Positions 35,461 to 46,826 of a stretch of DNA of 64,000 nt are shown piece by piece; the first letter of the stretch is position 1, and each line of letters opens with the position of its first letter. Location: positions 54,555,169 to 54,619,168 of the forward strand of contig OX485806.1 of NCBI GenBank assembly GCA_950295325.1, read 5' to 3'. The DNA is from Polytrichum commune. Lineage: Eukaryota > Streptophyta > Polytrichopsida > Polytrichales > Polytrichaceae. The notes beneath the pieces were generated by a model. It was not told the origin of the DNA. It saw nothing but the letters and a program-made list of their open reading frames with translations, and did not search any database. A program made the translations under genes and the position numbers.

Positions 35461-37912
35461 TCCTTAGACCCTCTAGGAACCGAGAGGGTGTAGGTGGCGG
35501 TTGTTTGGACCAGATTGTGGGAATTATGTATGTGGACTAGGTAGGTACTTAGGTTGAAATTTTTTTGTGTGTGCATTAGAGTGAGACCCTCTCGGAACCA
35601 AGAGGGTCAAGGTGGTGATAGTATGGACCAAATTTTGCCAAGTGTAGGGCGGCTTGTGTATGTGAATGTATGTGGACTAGGTAGCTACTTAGGTTGAAAT
35701 TTTTTGTGTGTGCACTAGAGTGAGACCCTCTCGAAACCGAGAGGGTCTAGCTGGTGATAGTATTGAACAGATTTTGGGAATTATGTATGTGGACTAGGTA
35801 GGTATTTAGGTTGAAATTTTTTGTGTGTGCATTAGAGGGAGACCCTCTCGGAACCGAGAGGGTCAAGGTGGTAATAGTATGGACCAAATTTTGCCAAGTT
35901 TAGAGCGGCTTGTGTATGTGAATGTATGTGGACTAGGTAGCTACTTAGGTTGAAATTTTTTGTGTGTGCATTAGAGGGAGACCCTCTCGGAACCGAGAGG
36001 GTCAAGGTGGTAATAGTATGGACCAAATTTTGCCAAGTTTAGAGCGGCTTGTGTATGTGAATGTATGTGGACTAGGTAGCTACTTAGGTTGAAATTTTTT
36101 GTGTGTGCACTAGAGTGAGACCCTCTCGGAACCGAGAGGGTCTAGCTGGTGATAGTATTGAAGAGATTTTGGGAATTATGTATGTGGACTAGGTAGGTAC
36201 TTAGGTTGAAATCTTATGTGTGTGCACTAGAGTGAGACCTTCTCGGAACCGAGAGGGTCTAGGTGGTGATAGTATGGACGAGATTTTGGGAATTATGAAT
36301 GTGGACTAGGTAGGTACTTATGGTGAAATTTTTTGGTGTGTGCACTAGAGTGAGACCCTCTCGGAATCGAGAGGGTCTAGGTGGTGATAGTATTGACCAG
36401 ATTTTGACAAGTTTAGGGCGGCTTGTGTATGTGAATGTATGTGGACTAGGTAGGTACTTAGGTTGAAATTTTTTGTGTGTGCACTAGAGTGAGACCCTCT
36501 CGGAACCGAGAGGGTCTAGGTGGTGATAATATTGGCCAGATTTTGACAAGTTCAGGGTGGCTTGTGTATGTGAATGTATGTGGACTCCCAAGGGACTTCG
36601 GTTGAAATTGTTTGGGTGTGCACTAGAGTGAGACCCTCTCGGAACCAAGAGGGTCTAGGTGGTGATAGTATGGACCAGATTTTGACAAGTTTAGGGTGGC
36701 TTGTGTATGTGAATGTATGTGGATTAGGTATGTTCTTAGGTTGAAAATGTTTGTTTGTGCACTAGAGTGAGACCCTCTTGGAACCGAGAGGGTCTAAGTG
36801 GCGAATGTATGGACCAGATTTTGACAATTGTGAGGTTCCGTGTGTACGTGTATGTATGTGGATTAGCTAGGTTCATATGTTGAAATTCTTTTGGAATGCA
36901 CTAGGATCCGACCCTCTCGGTTCCGAGAGGGTCTAGGTGGCGGTTGTTTGGACCAAATTTTGACTAGAGTTGGGTGCCTTGTCTATGTGTATGCATGTGG
37001 ACTAGATAGAATCATATGTTGAAATTCTTTGGAAATGCAATAGGATCCGAGCCTCTCGGTTCCGAGAGGGTCTAGGTGGCGGTTGTTTGGACTTGATTTT
37101 GACAATAATAGGTTGTAATACGGATGTGTATGTATGTGGACTAGGTAAGTTCATATGTTGAAATTCTTCCGGAATGCACTAGTGTCCGACCCTCTCGGTT
37201 CCGAGAGGGTCTATGTGGCGGTTGTTTGGACCAGATTTTGACAATAATGGGTTGTAATATGGATGTGTATGTATGTGGACTAGGTAAGTTCATATGTTGA
37301 AATTCTTCTGGAATGCACTAGTGGCCAACCCTCTCGGAACCGATAGGGTCTAGGGTGCAATTGTTTGGACCAGATTTTGACTAGAATTGGGTGCCTTGTC
37401 TATGTGTATGCATGTGGACTAGATAGAATCATATGTTGAATTTCTTTGGAAATGCACTAGAATCCGACCCTCTCGGCACCGAGAGGGTCTAGTGTGCGGT
37501 AGTTTGGACAAGATTTTGACTTAAATGAGGTTCCTTGTGTATGCGTATGTATGTGGTCTAGCTATATTCATATGTTGAAATTCTTTGTGTATGCACTAGA
37601 ATCTGACCCTCTCGGGACCGAGAGGGTGTTGCTTGCAGTATTTTGGACCAGATTTTGACTAGAATGAGGTGCCTTCTCAATGTGTATGTATGTGCACTAG
37701 CTAGGTTCATATGTTGAATTTTTATTGGAATGCACTAGAATCCGACCCTCTTGGAACCGAGAGGGTCTTCCTTGCGGTATTTTTGACTAGATTTTGACTA
37801 GAATGAGGTTCCTTTTGTATGTGTATGTGTGTGGACTAGCTAGATTCATATGTTGAAATTCTTTGTGTATGCCCTAGAATCCAACCCTTTCGGACTACGT
37901 TTATGTTTGTGT
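35461..37912. repeat. P1 palindrome array, inverted spacer S4, up to the multi-exon gene
   Basis: P1 sites lie near 35467, 35585, 35723, 35841, 35980, 36119, 36236, 36355, 36493, 36633, 36772, 36910, 37049, 37190, 37329, 37466, 37606 and 37745, mostly 117-140 bases apart. The spacer (GGACCAGATTTTGACAAG, TATGTGGACTAGGTAGGTAC) is the reverse-orientation relative of S2/S5. At 37885 a half palindrome leads directly into the intron before exon 6. Confidence 0.88.
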
Positions 37913-37920
37913 TATCTTAG

Positions 37921-40332
37921 TTTGAGAAAGGGGTTGAGGGTGAGATCGCCTCATTTGAAAATGAATGCTTCATCGACATTGACTGGGTTTCTATGGAAGA
38001 TCTTTTCCAACCTGTTTATTTTGTTGAGCATTGAAGGCTCATTTTGTGAGACAAGGCTTGTGGAGTATATTTTGATGACAAGGGTGTCTTAAAGTTCACC
38101 AAAGGGCTCGATCTCATGGAGTTCGAGGAAGGCCCCTTAGCTATCAAGCGTGTTGCTTACCGGTAATCATTTTTTCTTTTTCTTTTGTCCTTCATATCTT
38201 CGTTTCTTTTCACTCCATTTCTTTGTTTAAATTTTCTTCACTTTGTAGGTACATTCACCATGAGCTTGTCGTAAAGAATGCTCTTCCTTCTTCGTCCTTG
38301 CTGTCTTTCCTTTACGAGTGGATCGATGACAACTCAAATCTTAGTGTATACACGCCCATGCAACTTGAAAAATTTCCACGCGTGCATTTGGTCGCTGGTG
38401 GTTGGTACTTGGATTGTGCTCGTGGATTTGTTCCTGACGTAGAAGAATCCCTCTACAATAGCCTCACTTCCTCTGCCCTGAGGTAATTAAATTGGAGGAA
38501 GAGCCGGAAAAAAATGAGAATCCGGCTCCTCCCACCAATGACAAAGAGGTTGCACCGGTGAAGGCCAAGGGCAAGGGTAAGAGGGTGGCATCTAGCTAAG
38601 TGTCCACTCGTTCAGCGCATTCCAGCTATGACAGTTGTCGGAAGTCCAATGGGAACTCTTTCTGCCCCTTCTCGGGACCATGTTCCAGCTCCTTCCCATA
38701 GCGGTGTCACCATTCCCTCCGTACCACGCAAGAGGAAGGCCGTCGCTCCGGATACCTCCGCAACTTCTTCGGAGAAGTTGTCTTCTCTCTCTTTGATTGA
38801 GAATGTCCACATGGGGAGCTCATAGAGGATCTCATGCGGTCCAAGGTTCCACCTCCGGCTTACCGCCGTATCCAAGAATTCCTTACTAAGGTTTGTGGGA
38901 CATTCTATTGTTTTCTCGTTCATTCATTATAATTTAACAATTATTTTCTTATATTTTTCTTTGGATTTTTTATTTGCAAATTGGAGCGGGTCGTACTCGT
39001 CCTAATAGCAAGCCTAAGATGCACACAGGGCTTGATCTACTCTTCGCAGATATGCCGGAGAACCCTTGTGTGTCTGGCATCTCGTCATCATCGTCTGATG
39101 TTCCTCTATGGAACAAGCGTTCTTCGACTTATTTTGAGATTCTCTTTGCCTTTACTAACGCCAACCTTCATGACGACGACATTCTTGTCTTTGCACATGC
39201 CGCTGATCCTGACGTGTCTAGATCCATACATAACTGGGCACATACAGAGGACTTCTACGTTGCCGAAGACTGGTTTGGCATGAATGACCTCGACCTCCAA
39301 TCGCATACTAATCCATCCGAGTTGGTAATTTCTTTCTTGCCTCATCATTTTGTATTATTATATTCTTTTCCTTGCATTTTTGTATTCCTAATTCTACCTT
39401 TCTCATTTATTGCAGACTCGCAAGTTCTTCATCAAGGTGCTCGTGCGTAATGATTTTGTTTAGAATGTCCGGACCTCGAGCTTCAAAGAATATGGGTTAC
39501 AATCTCAAGAGAGATGGTTGGCTCAATAGTTTCGCCGATTCGAAGAACTAGTCGGTGAGGGAAGACGGAATGCCTTGGAGAGGTGCTCGTGAGAAACGCC
39601 CTAAGTTATTTTCTATCATTTTCTCCGCCCTCACTGACAATGACGACATTATCATGAATTGGCAATGTGGCCTTAGTTTGTTTTTGTTTTTCTTGTTTCT
39701 CATTACTTTGGTCTTTGTTGTTTTGCTTTTTTTTTACTTGTTCTATTTCCCATTCATTCCCTTATGCTCACCTTCTCGTATTTCGTTCTTCTAGGAGGTT
39801 CCGTCATTGCATGTTGATCCATTCAACGCCATATTATGGCGCTTGAGTCGGATATCGATATCTTCAAGTCCATTGTCCTCCCTATGCGTGAGACTGACCA
39901 AAAACACACTTATCAGCATGCTGTCCTACAACAAGGATTGGTTTTTGCTCCTCCTCCCCGGAAGATGGTGAAGCGCAATTTTAATTTGTTATGTGCGTAA
40001 GTTTGTTCTTGGCTTCTTACTTGCTTGCTTGCATTTCTATCTTCTCGATTCCAGATTTTTGGCATGTGCTAATTTTTTTTGTTTTCTCGTTCTATATTTT
40101 CAGAGTTCGTATTGAGAGCCCGATTGGTGTCCTTAATGCGGACATGTTTGCAACCCCTTCGACGACGTTTGAGCTCCCTTCGTATGCTGCTGACCTTTCC
40201 CATGTTTTGGCGGAAGCGTCGTCCCCACCTCTTAGTCACACCCGCCCTTTCAACAAACTAGTTTTGGATTTCCTAGACATAGAGGCCGAGCAGGGCGATG
40301 ATAGTGATAGACATGGTAGTCTAAGTTTTTGA
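37921..40332 (+). pseudogene. 3' half of the ParB-associated multi-exon gene in element 2 (exons 6-11)
   Basis: Exons read 37921-38162, 38249-38890, ~38981-39324, 39416-~39680, 39795-39996 and 40104-40332, with GT donors and mostly intact AG acceptors. They are colinear with 11735-9364 of element 1 and clearly homologous. Product segments include RYIHHELVVKNALPSSSLLS, HLVAGGWYLDCARGFVPDVE, PKMHTGLDLLFADMPENPC and FNKLVLDFLDIEAEQGDDSD. Exon 8 here is open where element 1 has a stop. Exon 6 carries two stops, exon 9 several, and the acceptor of exon 8 is lost (TTGCAAATTGG). Exons 1-5, including the ParB-like domain, are absent and replaced by P1 array. No known domain is recognised in this half. 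Confidence 0.65.
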
Positions 40333-40494
40333 CTACGCCTCGTGCGTTTATGTTTGAGTTTTTTATAAGTTCATTTGTGGAATTTTCATGTGCCTTTTGC
40401 AAACCACATTCAACTCCTTCTTCATCTTATGTTGTCGTTTGTTTTCAATTACTCTTGAAGGTTGAAGGCTTGTATTAATTTTGTACATATGTTC

Positions 40495-40950
40495 AACTAC
40501 TTTGTTGTTTGGCTGAAATTTGACCCTCTCGGAACCGAGTGGGTCTTAGTGTAGGAATCAAGGACGAGATTTAAGATAGGTTCGGGTGGATGGGATTGTA
40601 TCTTTTTTGGTTAGGTTGATATTTCTCAAGTTAAGGTGTTGGGCAATGTAGGGACCCTGTTGGTTCCGAGAGACTATATGTGTGAACCGCATTCTCAACT
40701 TTGATTCATATGATGAATCTTTTTGTTTTTTTGGATGCTCTCACTTCGGAAGTGAGACTAGATGCGTAGGCCAGATTCTCAACTTTGATTCATATTAAGA
40801 ATGTTTCTATTTTTTTGGATGCTCTCACTTCCGAGAGCCTAGATGGATAGGCCACATTCTCAACTTTGATTCATATGTTGAATATTTGTGTTTTTTGGAG
40901 GGCTCTCACTTCGGAAGTGAGACTAGATGGGTAGGCCAGATTCTCATTTA
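40495..40950. repeat. P1 site and short P2 array of element 2
   Basis: One P1 site (about 40522-40545), one decayed P1 (about 40655-40675) and three P2 sites (near 40735, 40825 and 40905) with the ATTCATATGATGAAT-type spacer. This is the counterpart of 6930-9130 in element 1, where the same repeats are several times more numerous. Confidence 0.82.
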
Positions 40951-40979
40951 GGCCACATTTATCTGGATTCTCATTTTTT

Positions 40980-41786
40980 AACTGGATACACATTTTTGTA
41001 ACTCTTGAGTTTGACACCTAGCTTCACCTACATTTTCTTGGCCAATCAAATATTTTGTAAAACATTCCGCTCCTTCATCAGAAGGTCTAAGAATACTCGG
41101 AAAGAATACCCTAGCTACTTGGGGCAATGTATCACTTTGGACAAAATCATTTAAGAACACTTAAGTACATTTAAGGGCTACTTCACACACGAGCCAAGAG
41201 TTGTGACCATGAATTGTGAGAGCCCACGAGAAGGTGTCCAAAGGCCATCCCAAGACACCTCCAAAATTATGTAGTGTGGTCACGGATTTTCAAGTCTAGT
41301 GTGAAGCCATATGTGACCAGGCCCTCATTCAAATGCTATTTCAATGGATTTCTATTCATGCGAGTCTTCACACATGATAAAAACAAAATAAATCAACGGT
41401 TGTGAATATTCAGAATGATAGGGTCTTTTGATTTTGTGTTAGGCCTACCTCCCAAAGGTGGATTCTTATGTTGTTGTTCGATTTCAATTGATGACGTCAG
41501 CCCTAATTTAATATGAAACCATTTGAAACCTAGACTATAAGATCTTTGATAACAAATACATTCTTCCACGCCTTTAGGTTCTACTTGTTTCTTGAACTAA
41601 GATGCGTTATAATCTCCACGGGAATGGAGTGTCTTTCCAACAAATTGAATTCACTCTATCTATAAATTCCACGGAAATAGGCACCGCTTGTCCTAAAATT
41701 ATCCAACAAAGTCAAAATTTTCTGCTCTCCAATCTCCGCTATCCGCTCTCTGCTCTCCGCTCTACGCTCACACTACTAAGTTTCCC
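40980..41786 (-). mobile_element. A-end subterminal region of element 2
   Basis: Inverted match to 5546-6200. It includes the terminal GGGAAACTTAGTAG, a longer run of GAGCGGAGAGC-type subrepeats (41715-41775) than element 1, and the sequence around the AAACAAAATAAATCAACGG stretch. Non-coding. Confidence 0.82.
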
Positions 41787-41795
41787 GTACCTAAT

Positions 41796-44700
41796 ACTGG
41801 TCCAGCGGTTATGCCCTGGACTCACAGTTGTGAACCCTTTGAGTGGTCCACCACTCTGCGGGATCACTTTTAGTTAGAATGTTAGCATTAAAAGTTAGAA
41901 TTGATAGGGAATTTAGGAAAAATTAGTTCATTTAGCATTTAGCCTAGAAGAAGGAAGGTCAAAATGAAACTAAGTAGTGCTAGAAGATAGCAAAGTAGAA
42001 AAAATGTGCTAGCTAGTAAAAACAACTAGCTAAGCAAATATTAGTAGATGCTAGTTATTAAGCAAATGTTAGTAGATGCTAGCTAAGCAAGTGTTAGTTT
42101 ATTAGTTAGTGTGAGGCACACAAGACTATTGGAGGTGTTTTACGTAAGAAGATAAAATCGGCGTGAAGAATTTTGAAGACAAAAAAGAAAGAGAGCAAGG
42201 GGGCTACTTGCCCACTTGCCCCCTTGCCAACTCGATGGCGAAAAATTAGAAAGATTTCTAGGTTCCCCGTCGGAGCCACCTTGGCGAGAGGGTGGCAACC
42301 TCAACCGGGAAAACCCCCGAGCCAAAATTTCGGGAAAGGGTTTGAAAAATGGATCCGGTGGAGGAGGGGTCCAACCCTTTTGTGAGAGGGTTTAAAAACC
42401 CCTCCTTCCACCTTGTAGCTCTCTCTCTTTCTCTAGTTTTTGGGCGAAGCCCTGCTTCAATGTAGTTAGGAAAAAATCCTTTAGCATGTATTCTCAATGG
42501 TCTAAAAGAAAGGCTTGAGAACCTCCTCTACTCTCTCTCTCCTAGTTAGGTTGTGTGTTTATTAACACACCAACAAAATTATTCCTTCTTTTGTAGAGGT
42601 AGGTTGGATGGTAGAGTTTTGAGTAGAGGCATTATAGACCTCATCTGCCAATGCCATGAAGGCTTAGTTCAAAAGCTAGAACAAGATACTTATCATTTTT
42701 CTCTTAGAGAGATTTCATATAGCTATCCATAGCCGTTTCCCATTTGTGATTTGGTTGAGATGACAATTAGTTATGGATTTTCAAAGATGGAGTAGAAAAA
42801 CTGGGTGGTCTTGTGGGTAGCGGCTGCTGGATCAGACCTGCGAGCCCAATAGGAATTTAAATTCTAAGAAATTATATTTTTCCCAAGTAGAACTTTTGTG
42901 TAGCTTTCCAAAATGGCTTAGAAAATTTGATTTGAGCATGATTTGAATTAGATATGAATTGTGCAAGATGGGACACATAGTTTGAGAACTTTTGGTTGAC
43001 TGCTGCATTACAGAGGACCTGCTGGGTTCACTTCGGCTTACCTTTCTAATCACATATTTTTATCAAATACATCTTTTTAATATCTCTCCAGGGTCATATA
43101 GAACGTTTGATTTGACTAAGATTTGAATTAGATATGAATTGTTGAAGGCGAGATACATAGTTTAAGCCTTCTTGATTGACTGCTGTGTTACAAGGAGTCC
43201 GCTGAATTTCTATTAGCTTAACCTGCTGATGTCATAATTTTTCTAGTTAGAGCTTGTTCATAGCTTTCCAATGGTATAAGGAAAGCTTAGATCCAAGTAG
43301 TAAGGAATGTGCTATGAAATTTTGAAGTTAGAAGGTAGATAGGTGGGTTGGAAGGGTCGGTTGAATCGACCTCACACTTCCAACCCTCATAACTTTTGCA
43401 TTTCTTATCCGATTAGAGTGATTTTTAGATCATTGAAAAGATAATTTGGTGCACTAAGTATAAATATTATGCTTAGGATTAAATTACAGGGAAGAATAAC
43501 ACTTTATATTTTAATTGTTAACTAAGGTACGCTTACTACCAAACTAGTTACAAAGAAGGAGGCAAGGTCGACGCTCGGAAAGTGGAGCAAGGAAGGAGGT
43601 AGCGGCTCGGCCTACATCAAGCCCAAATCAACCGAGGAAAATTGAGGTAAATTAACTAACCTTAAGCCTTCCATTTAGGATTGGAGGGAGCACGGCTAAG
43701 GTACGCATTTCTAAACCCACTCACCTATCTCGTAAGGTCAAGTGGCTTGACCACTTGACCGCCAAGGGAGTACCCAATTCCATTGTTTTCGGGGCCCTTG
43801 GTATGTTTTGTGGTAGTAGCTTCATTTATTAGCAAGTTTCGTGTGTGGTAAGTCGGATTAATCACCGACACGACCACTCTGAATGTTGTTGGTGGAAAGG
43901 TGGGGTTAATGACCCGCGAATCCACTATTATGTTGTTGGCCCCATAGATTGGGAGTAATGGCCCCAATTTATGAAGATTGCGCAACAGGTTGAACCTACA
44001 AGTCGCCCGTCACCCTGGTCCCATTCAGTTGCATTTCGTAGTCTATCCAGTGTAAACACATTTAACAATCAAAACATACAAAATAAATCGTAAACCCTTG
44101 TTGGCAAGAGACCCGAGGTAAGGGGTGATGCCTAATATATTAATGTAGTAAGTTAGGACGTGCAAACAAAAGTAAGTAATTAAGAAGGAATTTGTGTGAA
44201 GGGTGGGACTTAGGCCAAGTTCCCCCGCTTAGAAAACTAAATAGAACTAAATAAAGAAATAGGAAGAATTGAATGGTCCATCAAATTGTCGTTATTCCGT
44301 TCGTTGAGTTAGGGTGGTATGAGTCACACCCGGTTGGGTGTATCAGAACCATCCCAATTCACAAATTAGGATTGCCTTGGTTTCAAGGCTGGTGCGTCTG
44401 CGCGTAGAATAGGTTGTAGGTTAAGGTTAGAACTAGATATGAAATTGGTTAGTGGAGTTTAAAGCCACACTAGTAAAAAACTAAGGCCTAACCTCCGGAG
44501 GTACTACGACGCATATTTAATCTCCCTTAAAAATCTAACTACTCACGTTATACACCTATCATCCGGGTTCGGCTTGGGCGCCTGCAAATGCAGGCCACCT
44601 TCACCGAAGGGCTTGTGTGATACTTTTAGGCTCCCTCGAAAGGGGGTGGCCCAAAAGTACCACAACAGTCCAACAGCTTTAATAGTATTTAGAGTTGGAT

Positions 44701-45136
44701 TAGAGGCAGGGTAGCAGTACAGTAATTAGGCGTGAAGCTGGTGGTTCGGATTGGAAATGAAGGGTAATGTGGGAAGCAAGGGGGTGATTGACTTAGGTAG
44801 TATTAGGCTGGGTGGTTAGTTAGGAGTGGGACTAGTACTTAGGGGTGCCAGGGAATTAACAATGAGGATGAATTAGCCTCGACCTAGGATTAATAAAAAA
44901 GGGGAGGGTACACGAGCAAGTACCAGGCTACCGGGACTAAAAGTATTTCTAAATACTTGTGATCTTGCTTCCTTGTGAGTAAAGTGGTCGTGTTATTCCC
45001 ATTGGTGGTGTAATGTGTATTGGGGTGCCATGATGGGTTGAGATTACTTAAATACATGTAAGCATCGGGCCTCCACCCGGACTATGACACATAAGGGTGG
45101 GGGTTTGGGGCTCACAGTGGGGGTTTAGGGCTGACA
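41796..45136 (+). repeat. retroelement body right of element 2, no gene seen
   Basis: This 3.3-kb stretch continues the host sequence of element 2. It shows runs of TAGTAGATGCTAGTTA near 42040, repeated paragraphs around CTGCTGGATCAG / TGACTGCTGCATTA (42820-43210), and an ending related to LTR copy 1 (AAGTATTTCTAAATACT, CCACCCGGACTATGACAC). The start (GGTCCAGCGGTTATGCCC…GTTGTGAACCC, 41798-41845) faintly resembles tRNA A and B boxes. No ORF has coding character. Confidence 0.5.
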
Positions 45137-46450
45137 AAAGATTCACGACGCAAGTGGGTCGACAAATTCTCTGCTGACCAAGAACGACCTCCGATCCCTC
45201 CCGTGTGGCCTGTCAAGCTTGGTACCAACCTCACTCGTCCGGAGATCTTCAAGCTTGAAAATGTCGGCTTTCAGCTCCTGCAAAAAGAACACATCACGCC
45301 CACTCACCTCTTTAACACATCCGCTCCTCCCCTGGACCTCTCTAGAATAGACGTTCCTACCAATCCAAACGCTTATGCTTCTTCCAAGCAGTCCAAGTCT
45401 ACCAGACGATCTGCCACCGCACCATCAACAAAACAAATGCAAATGGTGGCGTCTGCACGAGCTATGGACATACCATCTTGAAGGTCACCATGATTCCATG
45501 TCCTAGATTTGGTTGTGTGATCATGTTGCAGTCCAAGCCTGCACCTACACAATCCATTTACCAACTCACCGTGAGTTCTCTGCCCAAGTGTAATTGTCCG
45601 GCCTTGAAGGATATGATATCAAAGTTTGGCCGGAAACGAACTTTGTTCCTGCATTGTAAGCACCTATACTTCATATTTGTCAAGGTCTCTAATGTAGACC
45701 CCGAAGTTGACTTGTTCATTCACGCCCCTACCTTTAGCTTCAATGAGGTCAAACTCATCCTCAAAGGGGGCCTCTTGACACAGTCTACTTCCTAGAATTA
45801 CTCCCATCCTAGCACTACATTTTGTGTTAATGGATGTGGTCAGTTCTGGACTGAATGTGAACTCATAATTGATTTCTATAATAAATATAATCTCATGGAT
45901 TATTTTTATTCCCTTTAAAATGTTGTATTATAATACTCAATTGTGGCATGTATCACTCGTCCGGTTGAGCAGTATATATTCAATTTGGAGGTGTTTCCTA
46001 TGTCTACCAATTATACTTCCGTGTTGCCAATTTCCTAGATGATTCGCACTTCATTTCATTGTCTTTGTTTTACGGAGGTGAACCCGGTCGAAGCAAATCA
46101 ATGTACGAAACCATTTTATCCCTCATTCGATCCTTCAATGGACGACGATGCGGCGATATTCCTCTCATCCCATCGCAAAACGACAAAGACCTCGAAGATT
46201 TGCCTACCACCTTGACATCCTGCTCCGTGTGGATTGTTTTGTCTTCATTCAAATCAGACGCATCATTTGCCTCACTATTCATGCACCTTGTTTCGTCTTT
46301 CTCCTGCACATCACCTCGTATTTTTATCATTTTTTGCATATCGTTTATGCTCCTCCTACATCCTCCACCTCCAGGCTTGTGTGGACTGCGAAAATGGAGT
46401 CAGCTCGTAGTGATCACTATATCGATTTGCAGCACCTATGTCATGTTCCG
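45137..46450 (+). pseudogene. Mutator-like transposase of element 1, 3' part with SWIM zinc finger
   Basis: The frame picks up as DSRRKWVDKFSADQERPPIP and runs to a stop at 45479. A second frame from 45478 contains SLPKCNCPALKDMISKFG and LFLHCKHLYFIF. The C-x-C…C-x-H pattern (CNC and CKH, with an FIF tail) is a SWIM zinc finger, the usual C-terminal module of plant MULE transposases. Further protein-like sequence (QMIRTSFHCLCFTEVNPVEA, near 46030-46120) suggests the product extended close to the B-end region. The frames are broken in at least three places. It is the continuation of the gene interrupted at 20626. Confidence 0.7.
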
Positions 46451-46826
46451 GCAATGAATTAAAAGGAACATGCGAATCTCCTAGAATTCTAATGTCCTTC
46501 TCCCATCCTAGGCCAGCAAACATGTCTATCTCCTCTCCCATTGTGTGCATGTGTTTCTACATTCATATTGGGTATGAGTCTAAATTATATCCTCATATAT
46601 ATTGAGTTCAAGATAATCTCTTCGACCACAAACAATAATTGTTGGAGTCTAAGCTCTACAGTTGACTCACACATAAGACAAAGACAAAAGTGATGAAATA
46701 AAAACGAAGCAAGTTGGTAGCCCTTTGTATTTTGATTGACTCATTCTTCAACTATACCAATCTCAAAAAAAAAAATTATTTATTATTTCTTGGGATCAAC
46801 ATTGGTTTTTATCATTTACTTATCTA

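Larger units (their letters stand above)
23392..41786 (-). mobile_element. Element 2: second giant Mutator-like transposon, opposite orientation, nested in element 1
   Basis: GTACCCAAT (23383-23391) and GTACCTAAT (41787-41795) form a 9-bp target duplication with one mismatch. The left end (AGGACGACACAGCTATGTGA) is a B end and the right end, read inward (GGGAAACTTAGTAGTGTGAG), is an A end, so it points opposite to element 1. Order from the A end: subterminal region, P2 palindromes, P1 site, exons 11-6 of the multi-exon gene, P1 arrays of 8 kb and 2.6 kb, transposase N-terminus, an LTR-like fragment, B-end subterminal DNA. This matches element 1 gene by gene. It lacks the ParB-like exons and the transposase core, so it is non-autonomous. 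Confidence 0.82.
20627..45136 (+). mobile_element. LTR-type retroelement insertion, non-coding, split by element 2
   Basis: Five bases AAAGG (20622-20626) and AAAGA (45137-45141) flank a segment starting TGTGACCCC and ending GGGCTGACA. Removing the segment and one repeat copy restores the transposase frame as CVKDSRRKWVD across the join. Excluding element 2, about 6.1 kb remains. It contains two head-to-tail LTR-like copies (starts at 20627 and 22131, both followed by GTGCCCACATG) and the end signature CCACCCGGACTA at 22110 and 45078. I find no gag or pol ORF. It may be a non-autonomous or recombined LTR element. Confidence 0.6.

Noticed and set aside
6930-37912. Regularly spaced palindromes taken as a CRISPR array
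   Set aside because: Spacers are themselves repeated and 80-280 bases long, repeats are palindromic with many variants, no cas-like gene exists, and the setting is eukaryotic.
5546-41786. A single element running from the A end at 5546 to the A end at 41786 with long inverted repeats
   Set aside because: The flanks of these two ends do not match each other, whereas 5546 pairs with 47843 and 23392 with 41786 by 9-bp duplications.
41798-41870. tRNA-like sequence (GGTCCAGCGG…GTTGTGAACCC)
   Set aside because: A- and B-box resemblance is weak, and I could not fold a cloverleaf; kept only as a remark.
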